A program made the position numbers and the translations under genes. Positions 30,073 to 40,505 of a stretch of DNA of 59,278 nucleotides are shown here, piece after piece. The notes beneath the pieces were generated by a model that did no database searches, was not told the DNA's origin, and was given only the letters and a program-made list of their open reading frames with translations. The DNA comes from an uncultured cyanobacterium (lineage in GTDB: Bacteria > Cyanobacteriota > Vampirovibrionia > Gastranaerophilales > Gastranaerophilaceae), in NCBI GenBank assembly GCA_946545285.1, contig CAMNNA010000002.1, forward strand, positions 1 through 59,278. The letters run 5' to 3'. Numbering within the stretch: position 1 is the first letter of the stretch; each line of letters begins with the position of its first letter.

Positions 30073-30236
30073 TTATATTTTCACCACCTTCATATAACTT
30101 ATGTAACAAAGTAATACTATCATAAAAACTTTAAATTTCAAGTGTTTGTTTTATTCATTAGCCTAAAAGGAGAATAGTAAAAAAATTATATTTTTATAAT
30201 TTTAATATTGTGATATAAAATAAGAAGGAGAAGATT

Positions 30237-30626
30237 ATGACTAAAAAAACTATTTTTACTATTTTAACCATTTTAATCCTGCCGATACTTGCATTTTGGG
30301 CTGTTTCATCCGCAAAACAAGATGTTGCTCTTGCAAATTCAAATGGTAAACCTGCAATAATTAAATTTTCGTCAACAATGTGTCTTGAATGTAAGCAAGT
30401 CGAAAAAGTTTTTAAAGAAATTATGCCAAAATATAAAGATAAAATTACTTATACAGAAGTTATTGTTGATAACAGAAATGACATGAATAATAAATTAATT
30501 GAAAAATATAACGTAAGTCTTGTTCCGACAATAATTATGTTAAATTCAGACGGGACACAAAGTAAAAGAATTGAATCTGCACTGCCAAAAGAACAAATGG
30601 AACAGTGTATTAAGGAATTAAAATAA
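30237..30626 (+). CDS. Thioredoxin-family protein, membrane anchored or secreted
   Basis: N-terminal hydrophobic segment; KFSSTMCLECKQVEKVF CxxC; VSLVPTIIML cis-Pro region. Confidence 0.85.
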   Translation: MTKKTIFTILTILILPILAFWAVSSAKQDVALANSNGKPAIIKFSSTMCLECKQVEKVFKEIMPKYKDKITYTEVIVDNRNDMNNKLIEKYNVSLVPTIIMLNSDGTQSKRIESALPKEQMEQCIKELK

Positions 30627-31318
30627 TGGAAAACTTAACGGCATTATTTGCGTCAGAAACAAGCTTATTTATATTATTCGGAGTTTCATTTTTAGGAGGA
30701 CTTATAGCATCTGTTTCTCCATGTTCTCTATCAATGCTTCCGTTAATAATTGGGTATGTGGGCGGATATAGTGAAGAAAAACCTTTAAAAACGCTTGTAC
30801 AGATGATATTTTTTGTGATAGGCGCAAGTATTGTATTTTCAATAATAGGAATAATATGCGCAATTACGGGAAAAATTTTTGTCGGTAATCCTTATTTTAT
30901 GCTGATTATCTCCTCTCTTATTTTAATTATGGGACTTAATTTAGTTGGGATACTTGACTTTCAACTTCCCGTATTAATAAAAGAAATTCCCCAAAATAGA
31001 TTTAACAACGATTTTTTGTATCCGATACTGCTTGGTGCTGTTTTTGCGGTAATAGGAACACCGTGTTCAACGCCGATTTTAGCAAGTATTATGGGGGTAG
31101 CGTCAATAAGCGCTAATATTGTTAATGCTGTAATTATGCTGTTTTTGTTTTCTTTGGGGCAAGGGGTTATATTAATACTTGCCGGTTTTTTAACTTCAAA
31201 AATAAAAAATCAGCAAAATATATATGCGATTTCAGAAAGAATCTTAACGCTTAGCGGATGGCTATTAATCGGAGTCGCCATTTTCATATACTACAAAATA
31301 TTTTCAGCAATTATTTAG
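30626..31318 (+). CDS. Cytochrome c biogenesis CcdA/DsbD-like transmembrane protein
   Basis: FLGGLIASVSPCSLSMLPLIIGYVGG, AVIGTPCSTPILASIMG; overlaps thioredoxin stop. Confidence 0.9.
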   Translation: MENLTALFASETSLFILFGVSFLGGLIASVSPCSLSMLPLIIGYVGGYSEEKPLKTLVQMIFFVIGASIVFSIIGIICAITGKIFVGNPYFMLIISSLILIMGLNLVGILDFQLPVLIKEIPQNRFNNDFLYPILLGAVFAVIGTPCSTPILASIMGVASISANIVNAVIMLFLFSLGQGVILILAGFLTSKIKNQQNIYAISERILTLSGWLLIGVAIFIYYKIFSAII

Positions 31319-33108
31319 TTATAAATTTTTCTATTCAAATCAGATTTTCTTAATCTGATATTTTCAGGGGTAATTTCAACTAATTCATCATCTGAAATAT
31401 ATTCTAATGCTTCTTCTAAAGATAAAATTCTTGGGGCTTGAAGAGTAACCATAACATCAGCAGTTGAACTTCTCATGTTAGTTAATTTTTTAGTTTTGCA
31501 AATATTGACAGCAATATCTTGAGGTCTGTTACCTTCCCCGATAATCATACCACGGTAAACTTTTGTCTTTGGAGTAATAAAAAATACCCCTCTATCTTCA
31601 AACTGTGCTAAAGCATACGGAACAGCTTCCCCTTGTTCAAATGCAATGATTGACCCGCATCTTTGGCGGTTAATATCCCCTGCATAAGGACGATATTCAA
31701 GAAATGTATGATACATAATCCCTTCTCCGCGGGTCATTCTGATAAATTCTCCTCTAAATCCGATCAGACCGCGTGCAGGAATATGGAATGTTAAATGAGT
31801 TCTGCCTTTAGCAGATTTCATGTCTTTCATTTCTCCTTTTCGGTTTGAAAGACGTTCAATCGCAGAACCTGCATATTCATCCGGCACATCAACTATTAGA
31901 TTTTCATAAGGTTCGGATTGTACACCATTAATATTTTTGAAAATAACTTCGGGTTTTGATACGGCAAATTCATATCCTTCACGTCGCATTGTTTCAATAA
32001 GGATGCTTAAATGCAGTTCCCCGCGTCCTGAAACCTTAAAACAATCAGTTGAGTCCGTATCTTCAACTCTTAAGCTGACATTTTTTTCCAATTCTGTATA
32101 TAATCTTTTCCTCAACTGACGGGATGTAACAAATTTCCCTTCAGTTCCTGCAAAAGGACTATCGTTAACCGAAAAATTCATCTGCAGCGTAGGTTCATCA
32201 ACTTTTATTAAAGGCAAAGCAATAGGATTTTCAGGATCGCAAAGTGTTTCGCCAATTTGAATTTCAGAAAAACCTGCAATCCCGACAATATCACCTGCAC
32301 TTGCTTGTTGAATTTCAACTCTGCCCAAATCATGAAAGCCAAAAAGTTTTGTTATTTTCCCTCTTTCACTTGTTCCGTCAGAGTGTATTAAACATACATT
32401 ATCTTGGGCTTTTACAACTCCGTTTGCTATTCTGCCGATAACAATTCTTCCTACATATTCATTGTAATCAAGTGTTGTTGCTCTAAATTGAAACGGAGAA
32501 TTTTCGTCACCATCAGGTGCTTTAATATTTTCCAAAATACAGTCTAATAAAGGGACCATATCTTTTCTTTCATCATCTAAGTCTTTTATTGCAAAACCAT
32601 TCAAACTGCTTGCAAAAATGTATGGAAAATCAATTAAATCTTCTCTATCGGTTAATTCCGTAAATAAGTCAAACACTTTATCAAGTGCTGTTAAAGGTTC
32701 AGCCGCCGGTTTATCAATTTTATTTATAACAACAATAATTTTTAGGCCAAGTTCAAGTGCTTTGGATAAAACAAATCTTGTTTGAGGCATAGGACCTTCT
32801 GCAGCATCAACAATTAATAATGCTCCGTCAACCATTCCCAATACACGCTCAACTTCACCTCCAAAATCAGCGTGTCCGGGGGTATCTACTACATTTATTT
32901 TAGTATCTTTATAGTTTATTGCAATATTTTTTGATAAAATTGTAATTCCGCGTTCTTTTTCAAGTTCATTACTGTCTAAAACACGTTCTTCCACGTGTTG
33001 ATTTTCACGAAATACTCCTGCTTGTTTTAATAAACAATCAACCAATGTCGTTTTCCCGTGGTCAACGTGTGCTATAATTGCTATATTTCTAATATTTTCA
33101 TTTGTCAT
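31315..33108 (-). CDS. typA: Translational GTPase TypA/BipA
   Basis: [56 protein letters not shown]. Confidence 0.98.
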   Translation of the reverse strand: MTNENIRNIAIIAHVDHGKTTLVDCLLKQAGVFRENQHVEERVLDSNELEKERGITILSKNIAINYKDTKINVVDTPGHADFGGEVERVLGMVDGALLIVDAAEGPMPQTRFVLSKALELGLKIIVVINKIDKPAAEPLTALDKVFDLFTELTDREDLIDFPYIFASSLNGFAIKDLDDERKDMVPLLDCILENIKAPDGDENSPFQFRATTLDYNEYVGRIVIGRIANGVVKAQDNVCLIHSDGTSERGKITKLFGFHDLGRVEIQQASAGDIVGIAGFSEIQIGETLCDPENPIALPLIKVDEPTLQMNFSVNDSPFAGTEGKFVTSRQLRKRLYTELEKNVSLRVEDTDSTDCFKVSGRGELHLSILIETMRREGYEFAVSKPEVIFKNINGVQSEPYENLIVDVPDEYAGSAIERLSNRKGEMKDMKSAKGRTHLTFHIPARGLIGFRGEFIRMTRGEGIMYHTFLEYRPYAGDINRQRCGSIIAFEQGEAVPYALAQFEDRGVFFITPKTKVYRGMIIGEGNRPQDIAVNICKTKKLTNMRSSTADVMVTLQAPRILSLEEALEYISDDELVEITPENIRLRKSDLNRKIYN

Positions 33109-33211
33109 AATAATCCTGCTTTTCGTTTTAGTGTATTAATTACACTTTTATACTAAAACAAGAATATCTAATTTTCAATAGTAAGTTTACAATTTGCAAT
33201 TATATTACAAG

Positions 33212-33847
33212 TTATTCATTGTCAATAAGAATATTTCCTGAAGAAACAAGCAGATCAATCGCCCATTTAGCAATTATAATCCCGCCAAACACTCCAATTA
33301 CAGGATCTAAGAAATTCAATCCGAAAAATTTTCCCAAAACCAGAGCACCAATCGCCAAAACTGATGTCATAATATCTGCTAATATATGAAAATATGCGGC
33401 TTTGTAATTTAAATTTTCGCTGTGGTTATGCGTAGTTTGGTCATTATTTTGGTGATGGTCATCTTTACCCATAATAAAAATACATAAAATGTTAACTAGC
33501 AACCCGATAATAGCGACTAAAATTGCATCTTCAAATGAAATAATGTGCGGGTGAATAAATCGCATAAAAGATTCATAAATAATACCAACGGATGTAAATC
33601 CTAGTAGTATTGCACTGGTATAAGCTCCAAGTGCATTAATTTTTTTTGCTTTATCTGCAAGTTTCACGGCAAAAAGGCAAACTATAAGCGTAACAACAAA
33701 TGCCAGAACATGTGTTCCCATATGTACACCGTCTGCTGTTAATGACATTGAATTAGTAGTGATTCCAAAGTAAATTTCGGCAACCATCATTATTAAGGTA
33801 ATTATTATTACGGAAATTGTCTTTTTCTTTAAAACATCGTTATCCAT
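33212..33847 (-). CDS. Cation diffusion facilitator family transporter (DmeF-like)
   Basis: SLTADGVHMGTHV, HHQNNDQTTHNHSENLNYKAAYFHILADIMTSVLAI. Confidence 0.88.
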   Translation of the reverse strand: MDNDVLKKKTISVIIITLIMMVAEIYFGITTNSMSLTADGVHMGTHVLAFVVTLIVCLFAVKLADKAKKINALGAYTSAILLGFTSVGIIYESFMRFIHPHIISFEDAILVAIIGLLVNILCIFIMGKDDHHQNNDQTTHNHSENLNYKAAYFHILADIMTSVLAIGALVLGKFFGLNFLDPVIGVFGGIIIAKWAIDLLVSSGNILIDNE

Positions 33848-34000
33848 AAAATACCCTCCCCAAATAAGATTATTCCAATAATATTATTAATCAAGTTTAT
33901 TGCATAAAAAATTAAGTTATATGAATTGTGTGAAATAAATATTTTTTTGTATATAATGTTGTTTGTGAATAACTAAGTGAATAATTAAATCGGAGGCCAA

Positions 34001-35128
34001 ATGGAAAATATATTTTCAAATGCTATTTCATCATCAAATGTAAAAAATACTATAAATCCGACAAAAATAAAAGTTGTTGGTGTCGGTGGCGGTGGCGGAA
34101 ATGCTGTTACAAGAATGATACAGGCTAAACTTGCCGGCGTTGATTTTTGGTTGATGAACACAGATCTTCAAGTTTTAAATTGTAGTAATGTTGAAAACAA
34201 ATTACAATTAGGCGTTGAAACAACACGCGGACTTGGGGCAGGTGCAGATCCGTCAATTGGGGAAAAAGCGGCGCAAGAAGTTAAAGACGATATAGCGTTG
34301 GCGCTTGATGATACTGATATGTTATTTATAACTGCAGGCATGGGCGGCGGCACAGGCACGGGTGCAGCTCCTGTTGTTGCTCAAATTGCAAAAGATATGG
34401 GTATTTTAACGGTTGCATTTGTCACAAAACCATTTTCTTGGGAAGGTAAAAAGAGAATGGCTCAGGCGCAAGCAGGTATTGATAAACTAAAAAAATATGT
34501 TGATGCAATATTGGTTGTACCAAATGATAAATTGTTAAAAGTAGTTGATAGACAAATCGGTTTTAGAGAAGCTTTCTGTATTACGGATGAAGTTCTTTAT
34601 CGAGGAATTCAAGGTATATCAGATATTATTACGGTTCCGGGAATGATTAATATAGATTTTGCTGATGTTCGAAAAGTCGTTAAAGACTCAGGTACGGCGC
34701 TTATGGGTATTGGTAGAGCATCAGGGGAAGGCAGGGCTATTAAGGCTGCTGAAATGGCAATTAATTCTCAATTATTAGAATCTGCTATTGACGGTGCTTC
34801 CGGTATTATTGTTAATATTACGGGAAGTTCAAATATGACTTTATATGAAATTACTGATGCAACTACTGTTATTAATAATGTTGTAAAAGATGATGCGGAT
34901 GTAATTATCGGAACTTCAATAAATGAATCATTGCAAAATGAAATTCAAATTACGGTTATTGCAACAGGATTTACTCCAAAAGAAGAAAGATCTCCTCTAA
35001 AGATGTCTGCAGCTGAATATTTCCAAGGTAAAAGTCCTGATTCGAATGAAATCGGAAAAACAAATATTTCAGGAATAGAATTTCCGCAAATTCATTTAGA
35101 TGTTCCTGATTTTCTAAAAAAAGATTAG
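34001..35128 (+). CDS. ftsZ: Cell division protein FtsZ
   Basis: KVVGVGGGGGNAVTRMI, MGGGTGTGAAPVVAQIAKD; C-terminal peptide LDVPDFLKKD. Confidence 0.99.
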   Translation: MENIFSNAISSSNVKNTINPTKIKVVGVGGGGGNAVTRMIQAKLAGVDFWLMNTDLQVLNCSNVENKLQLGVETTRGLGAGADPSIGEKAAQEVKDDIALALDDTDMLFITAGMGGGTGTGAAPVVAQIAKDMGILTVAFVTKPFSWEGKKRMAQAQAGIDKLKKYVDAILVVPNDKLLKVVDRQIGFREAFCITDEVLYRGIQGISDIITVPGMINIDFADVRKVVKDSGTALMGIGRASGEGRAIKAAEMAINSQLLESAIDGASGIIVNITGSSNMTLYEITDATTVINNVVKDDADVIIGTSINESLQNEIQITVIATGFTPKEERSPLKMSAAEYFQGKSPDSNEIGKTNISGIEFPQIHLDVPDFLKKD

Positions 35129-35132
35129 TTTA

Positions 35133-35163
35133 TTAAAGGTCGGAAATAAATTCCGACCTTTAA
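35133..35163 (+). terminator. Hairpin terminator after ftsZ
   Basis: TTAAAGGTCGGAA / TTCCGACCTTTAA, 5-nt loop. Confidence 0.75.
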
Positions 35164-35258
35164 ATTTGTAATATTGCAAATTAATAATGTTTATGATTAC
35201 ATTGTCTTACAGCAAGAATTATTTTTTGCGAGTCCACTAAGAAAGATTTTATTAAAAA

Positions 35259-36134
35259 TTGCCGAAAGAAATTAAATTAGCGAAACTGGCAGGTTTTTGC
35301 CACGGTGTCAGAAGAGCCGTGGAAACAACTAAAAAAATAAAGCAAGAAAATCCTGATAAAAATGTTTGCGTTTTAGGTGAGCTTATTCATAATTCGCATG
35401 TAATTAATCAACTTAACGAATTAGGAATTAGTTCTTTAGAAAGTTTACCGCAAAGCGGAAATGGAATTTGTATAATAAGAAGTCATGGTGAGAGTCCCGA
35501 AGTATTTGAAAAAATAAAAAATTCCGGATTTGAGCCTTATGATTTGACCTGTCCTGATGTAAAAAAAGTTCAACAAAAAGCAATTGAACTTGCAAAAGCC
35601 GGATATTATCTTGTGATTGTAGGAAAATCTTCTCACCCTGAAGTGATTGCAATTAAGGAAAATGCATTAAAATTCAGTGATAAAATTTTAGTCGCAACAA
35701 AAAAAGAAGAACTTATTGCGTATGAAAATGATTTAATTTCACACAAAAAAATCGGAGTTGTTATACAAACAACCCAAATGATTTCAACCCTTAATCCTAT
35801 TGTTGAATATCTTACTTCAATTGCTAAAGATTTGCATATTGCTAACACAATTTGTCCAAGTACTTCATTAAGGCAAAAAGAGGCAAAAGAACTTGCTCAT
35901 TGGGCAGATTTGATGATTGTTATCGGTTCAAGACAAAGTGCTAATACAACGCATCTTGCTGAAATTTCGAAAGAAATTACAAATACAATTCATATTGAGG
36001 ATTATAAAGAACTATCAGACAATAATGATTTGATTAAAAATTCTGATAAAATTGCAATTACTGCGGGAGCGTCAACACCTCCTGATGTAATTGAAAACGT
36101 AATAAAAGAAATTAAAAAAGGTTTGTCAACCTAA
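35259..36134 (+). CDS. ispH: 4-hydroxy-3-methylbut-2-enyl diphosphate reductase
   Basis: IKLAKLAGFCHGVRRAVETT, VIRSHGESPEV, TICPSTSLRQKEA; TTG start. Confidence 0.96.
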   Translation: MPKEIKLAKLAGFCHGVRRAVETTKKIKQENPDKNVCVLGELIHNSHVINQLNELGISSLESLPQSGNGICIIRSHGESPEVFEKIKNSGFEPYDLTCPDVKKVQQKAIELAKAGYYLVIVGKSSHPEVIAIKENALKFSDKILVATKKEELIAYENDLISHKKIGVVIQTTQMISTLNPIVEYLTSIAKDLHIANTICPSTSLRQKEAKELAHWADLMIVIGSRQSANTTHLAEISKEITNTIHIEDYKELSDNNDLIKNSDKIAITAGASTPPDVIENVIKEIKKGLST

Positions 36135-36158
36135 AAAAAAGAAAAGGAGAAATATAAA

Positions 36159-37226
36159 ATGACACAAACATTAGATTTAGATGATTTTGAGAAATTATTG
36201 GAAGAAAGTTTTTCCAAATCTCATTCTGTAGCAGACATTGTTGAAGGAACAATTCTTAGAAAAGACAAAGATGGCTATTTAGTCGGTATAAGAGGTGCTA
36301 AAACCGAAGCCTTTTTACCTGAAAAAGAAATTTCTACCTCTGACGATGAAGTTGTAAATTTAGAAGTAGGAGATATTAAAGAATTCTACGTTTTAAAAGA
36401 AGAAACCGATGAAGACGGGATGATTTTATCACTAAAACGTCTTGCATTTGCACAAGCTTGGGCACAATTAAATGATGCTAAAGTCCAAGGCGATACTATT
36501 TTAGCAAAAGTTGTATCAGTTGTTAAAGGCGGTGTTTTAGTTGATGTTGCGGATTTAAAAGGATTTATTCCTACATCACAACTAAGAAACGGAGCCCCTG
36601 GTGAAAACTTAATGGATCAAAAAATTGAAGTTAAAGTTTTAGAAGCAGATCCGAAGAAAAACAAACTTATTTTATCTCAAAGACTTGCAATTGCAGAACA
36701 AAGAGATCAGGTAGTTGATAATATTTTATCAACATTAGAAGAAGATCAAATTGTAAAAGGTGAAGTAGTAAGAATTGCTGATTTCGGTGCATTTGTTGAT
36801 ATTAACGGTATTGATGGCTTACTTCCGATTTCTGAAATTTCTTGGTCAAGAATTAAACATCCTTCTGATGTAATTTCTTTGGGTGAAACTATCGAAGTTA
36901 AAATTATAAAAATTGACAATGAATTGAAAAGAATTTCGTTATCACTAAAAAGAATGGGTGAAGATCCATGGCAACAGATTGAAGGACAGTTTTCAGAAGG
37001 TCAGGTTATTACCGGTACTGTAAATAAGGTTACGGGTTTTGGGGCATTTATTAATATTTTCCCAGGAGTAGAAGCTTTATTACCGGTTTCAGAAATGTCT
37101 GATGAAAATGTTAATCCGTTTAATCTTTACAAGGTCGGTGACAGCTTGCAAGTGCTTATTAAAAAATTTACTCCGCAAGAACACAGAATTGCGCTTAGCG
37201 TAAAAGATATTAATTCAGAAAATTAA
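36159..37226 (+). CDS. rpsA: 30S ribosomal protein S1 (S1 repeats)
   Basis: Multiple S1 domains: GTILRKDKDGYLVGIRG, GEVVRIADFGAFVDINGIDGLLPISEISW, GTVNKVTGFGAFINIFPGVEALLPVSEMS. Confidence 0.94.
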   Translation: MTQTLDLDDFEKLLEESFSKSHSVADIVEGTILRKDKDGYLVGIRGAKTEAFLPEKEISTSDDEVVNLEVGDIKEFYVLKEETDEDGMILSLKRLAFAQAWAQLNDAKVQGDTILAKVVSVVKGGVLVDVADLKGFIPTSQLRNGAPGENLMDQKIEVKVLEADPKKNKLILSQRLAIAEQRDQVVDNILSTLEEDQIVKGEVVRIADFGAFVDINGIDGLLPISEISWSRIKHPSDVISLGETIEVKIIKIDNELKRISLSLKRMGEDPWQQIEGQFSEGQVITGTVNKVTGFGAFINIFPGVEALLPVSEMSDENVNPFNLYKVGDSLQVLIKKFTPQEHRIALSVKDINSEN

Positions 37227-37253
37227 CCTGAATAATTCTTAATTATTAATTTT

Positions 37254-37287
37254 TAAGCCGAAGATGTTGTAAATCTTCGGCTTTTTT
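37254..37287 (+). terminator. Rho-independent terminator after rpsA
   Basis: AAGCCGAAGAT gttgtaa ATCTTCGGCTTTTTTT. Confidence 0.92.
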
Positions 37288-37304
37288 TAGAGTATAATTT
37301 TACC

Positions 37305-37949
37305 ATGAAAAAATACTTTATAAATAATAACTCGCGAAAGCTTATCTTGTTTTTTACAGGCTGGGGATGTGATGAACATGAATTTAGTCATTTAGAATCG
37401 AACACAGATGTTTTAATATTGTATGATTATACTGATTTAAAAATAAGTTTTGATTTTTCTAATTACGATGAGATTAATTTAATATCTTTTTCGGCGGGAG
37501 TTTTTATCTCATCAATTATAAATTTTGATTTTAAAATAAATAATAAAATTGCCATTTCTGGAAATCCTTATCTGTTTGATGATAAACTTGGCTTATCTAA
37601 AAAAACACAAGATTTGCTATATAATATAACTGAAGAAACCGCGGAAGAATTTGCAAAAAACTATCTTGTAAAAACAGACGAAGAATGGAATTCTTTTAGA
37701 CCGTCAAATAGAACGCTTGATAGTTGTAAGTTCGAATTTAATTTTCTTAAAAGTCTTTATGAAAAACAAAAAAAGGATATTTGTGATAATTTTGATGTCG
37801 CAATTTTTGGACAAGAAGATCCTCTTTTCGATGTTACCGAGCAAAAAAAATTTTATAATGACCGTTTGCGTATAGTAAAAAACGCCCGTCATAACATATT
37901 TTTCAGAATACACAACTATGAACAGATATTTGAATTAGGAGAATTATAG
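37305..37949 (+). CDS. bioG: BioG-like (DUF452) alpha/beta hydrolase, pimeloyl-ACP methyl ester esterase family
   Basis: KLILFFTGWGCDEHEF, LISFSAGVF nucleophile elbow, FGQEDPLF, NARHNIFF. Confidence 0.75.
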   Translation: MKKYFINNNSRKLILFFTGWGCDEHEFSHLESNTDVLILYDYTDLKISFDFSNYDEINLISFSAGVFISSIINFDFKINNKIAISGNPYLFDDKLGLSKKTQDLLYNITEETAEEFAKNYLVKTDEEWNSFRPSNRTLDSCKFEFNFLKSLYEKQKKDICDNFDVAIFGQEDPLFDVTEQKKFYNDRLRIVKNARHNIFFRIHNYEQIFELGEL

Positions 37950-38966
37950 ATGAAAAAATTATTTATATTGATTTCAATATGTTTATTAACACTTAAAGCA
38001 TACCCGTCAGAAGCTATCAATAACAAACAAAATGCTGTTATTAACAGTAGAATGTTTTCGATATCAATTCCGGATAAATTAAATGGCTCATATGAAGTAA
38101 AGAAAGAGAAGAATAAAATTTCAATATATCATAAAGACTCAAAAAAGTCGGGTTTTGGAGGTTTTGCGTTTGGGATAAAAGCTTATAAAAATCCGGCAGA
38201 TCATGCGGTTTTACCGGGGAGCAGAAAACTTGGGGAGTTGATTGATAAAAAAGGTAATATATATGATATTGTGCTAAAGCAGCCGACTGATGTTCAATAT
38301 GATTATACAAAAGGAGTTAATCCTCCGACATCTTATAAAAATCTGTACGACTTGGCAGAATTTGTTGATATAAAGGGAAGAAACGGTGCAAATTATTTCA
38401 AAAATCAGGGAATGAAAGGCCAATATCTGTACAAAAAAATATTAAATATGCACATTAAGGCTATAAAAGAAAATTGGGATTCAGACAAGCTCAAAAAAGA
38501 AAACATGAGCTATATGTATAACGTCGTACAGGATAAGGGAAAAATAGGCTATGCATTTTATGATGTTAATGCTGACGGGATTGATGAACTATTTATCGGG
38601 GAAATTGCACAAGGAGATTGGAAAGGGGTAATTTATGACATATATACTATGGTTGATCGAGTCCCAAAACATGTTGTAAGCGGCGGAGAAAGAGACAGGT
38701 ATTTTGTCTGCGATGAAACATTTATCTGTAATGAATATTCGTCAAGTGCATTCGAAAGCGGAGTAAAAGTTTACAACTTAGTAGAAAATTCTACAGAATT
38801 GTTTTCTCAAATTAATTTTAAATATGACGAAGATCAAAACGTCAAGCAACCATGGTTTATATCATATTCTGACGGTAAGTGGGAAAATGTTTCGCAAAGT
38901 GCATACAATGATAGGAAAAAAGTTTTTGATAAATATCTAAGATTTGATTTTACTCCATTGTATTAA
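37950..38966 (+). CDS. Secreted hypothetical protein
   Basis: Signal peptide MKKLFILISICLLTLKAYPSEA; VNADGIDELFIGE repeat-like segment. Confidence 0.7.
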   Translation: MKKLFILISICLLTLKAYPSEAINNKQNAVINSRMFSISIPDKLNGSYEVKKEKNKISIYHKDSKKSGFGGFAFGIKAYKNPADHAVLPGSRKLGELIDKKGNIYDIVLKQPTDVQYDYTKGVNPPTSYKNLYDLAEFVDIKGRNGANYFKNQGMKGQYLYKKILNMHIKAIKENWDSDKLKKENMSYMYNVVQDKGKIGYAFYDVNADGIDELFIGEIAQGDWKGVIYDIYTMVDRVPKHVVSGGERDRYFVCDETFICNEYSSSAFESGVKVYNLVENSTELFSQINFKYDEDQNVKQPWFISYSDGKWENVSQSAYNDRKKVFDKYLRFDFTPLY

Positions 38967-39104
38967 TTTATCTTAAAATAATATGTTAAATTTTATGTCA
39001 GCTAACCGTAAACTAACAATTAAGTAATAATATATTTACATAAAACAGATTAGTTTAGTGATGAATATTATTACTACGGCCGTTGTAGCTTAAATTTAAA
39101 AATA

Positions 39105-40505
39105 TTGCTGAAGGTATTAAAATTGTTTAACGATTTAAAACGCACAATTATTATATTATTAACGTTAGGGATTTTTCTTGCAGGAGGTATTACTTATTGC
39201 GCCCCTTTAAGTTTAAATTCAAGAGTTTCTAAACAGCAAAAAAATGAGCAAGATGATAAAAAATTTGAATTACACAATTTTTGGGAAAATTACAATGATG
39301 AGTATTTATCAATATATGTTTCGAATGCATTAGAGCAGAACCCATCGCTAAAAATCGCAAATGACAGATTAAGACAATCGCAAGCTCTATTAGGAACAAT
39401 CAACGCTCAACGGCTGCCAAATATCGGTATTAATCCAAGTGTTTATCCTTATAGGGCATTATCAGGCAAAGAATATAGTTCTCATAATGATATATTTATG
39501 CCGTTATTTTTTAATTGGGAACTTGATGTATTCGGCAAGATTTCCGATAAGGTACAATCAGGCAGATATGATGTTAAAATCGCAAAAGAAAACGTTAATA
39601 TCCAAAAATTATCTCTAACCTCAGAAGTTTGTGCAATATATTTTAATATTACTCTTGCTGATGAACTAATAGAAAATGAAGAAGAAATTCTTAAAAATCT
39701 TGATGAAGTTCTTAAACTAAAAAAGCAGCTATATGATTCCGGAATTATAAAATATGATGATATGTATATAACAGAGTATGAAAAAATAAATATAAAAAAT
39801 GAATTAAATTCTCTGTATAAACAAAGAGATATTTTATCTCACGCATTTTCATTTTTAAAGGCCGTTTCTCCAAAAGAGAATATTAATCATCAAACAATGG
39901 AAGAAATGTATTTTCCTTTTTTGCCTGACGCTGAAATTAATTCTGATCTGATATTCAACAGACCTGATGTTATACAGGCGGAATATGCAATAAAAAAAGC
40001 GGCATTTGATGTTAAAGTAGCTAAAAAAATGTTTCTTCCTTCGTTCAACTTGAATGAATTTGTTGGATTTGAAAGTTATAGACTCGGGCGATTGTTAAAT
40101 TGGAACAGTATTGTTTATCAGCTAGGGGCGGGAATGTTATTGGATTTGTACTCAGGAGGCTATAAAAAGCACTTTTTAAAATACAATAAAGAACTTGCTC
40201 TTGAAAAATTACATAAATATGATTACACGCTACTTGATGCAGTAAGACAAACAGAAGATTGCCTGTCAAGTTATAAAACAGATTATAAAGCATTTGTTGA
40301 TTTCAAAACAATGATGACAAACTCTCAACATTATTACAATGTTGCACATACAAGATATCTTTCAGGTGTTGGTAACAGAATTGATGAACTTGATGCAAGA
40401 CGACAATATTTAATAAATGAAAATGCCGCAAATAAAGCAAAAGCCGCTTCGTTAGTGGATACTGTTAGTTTATATAAAGCATTAGGGAGTAGAATTCATG
40501 AGTAA
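39105..40505 (+). CDS. TolC/NodT-type outer-membrane efflux protein
   Basis: NALEQNPSLKIANDRLRQSQALLGTINAQRLP, FNWELDVFGKI, FNRPDVIQAEYAIKKAAFDVKVAKKMFLPSFNL; TTG start, TTG 39123 preceded by GAAGG is an alternative. Confidence 0.92.
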   Translation: MLKVLKLFNDLKRTIIILLTLGIFLAGGITYCAPLSLNSRVSKQQKNEQDDKKFELHNFWENYNDEYLSIYVSNALEQNPSLKIANDRLRQSQALLGTINAQRLPNIGINPSVYPYRALSGKEYSSHNDIFMPLFFNWELDVFGKISDKVQSGRYDVKIAKENVNIQKLSLTSEVCAIYFNITLADELIENEEEILKNLDEVLKLKKQLYDSGIIKYDDMYITEYEKINIKNELNSLYKQRDILSHAFSFLKAVSPKENINHQTMEEMYFPFLPDAEINSDLIFNRPDVIQAEYAIKKAAFDVKVAKKMFLPSFNLNEFVGFESYRLGRLLNWNSIVYQLGAGMLLDLYSGGYKKHFLKYNKELALEKLHKYDYTLLDAVRQTEDCLSSYKTDYKAFVDFKTMMTNSQHYYNVAHTRYLSGVGNRIDELDARRQYLINENAANKAKAASLVDTVSLYKALGSRIHE

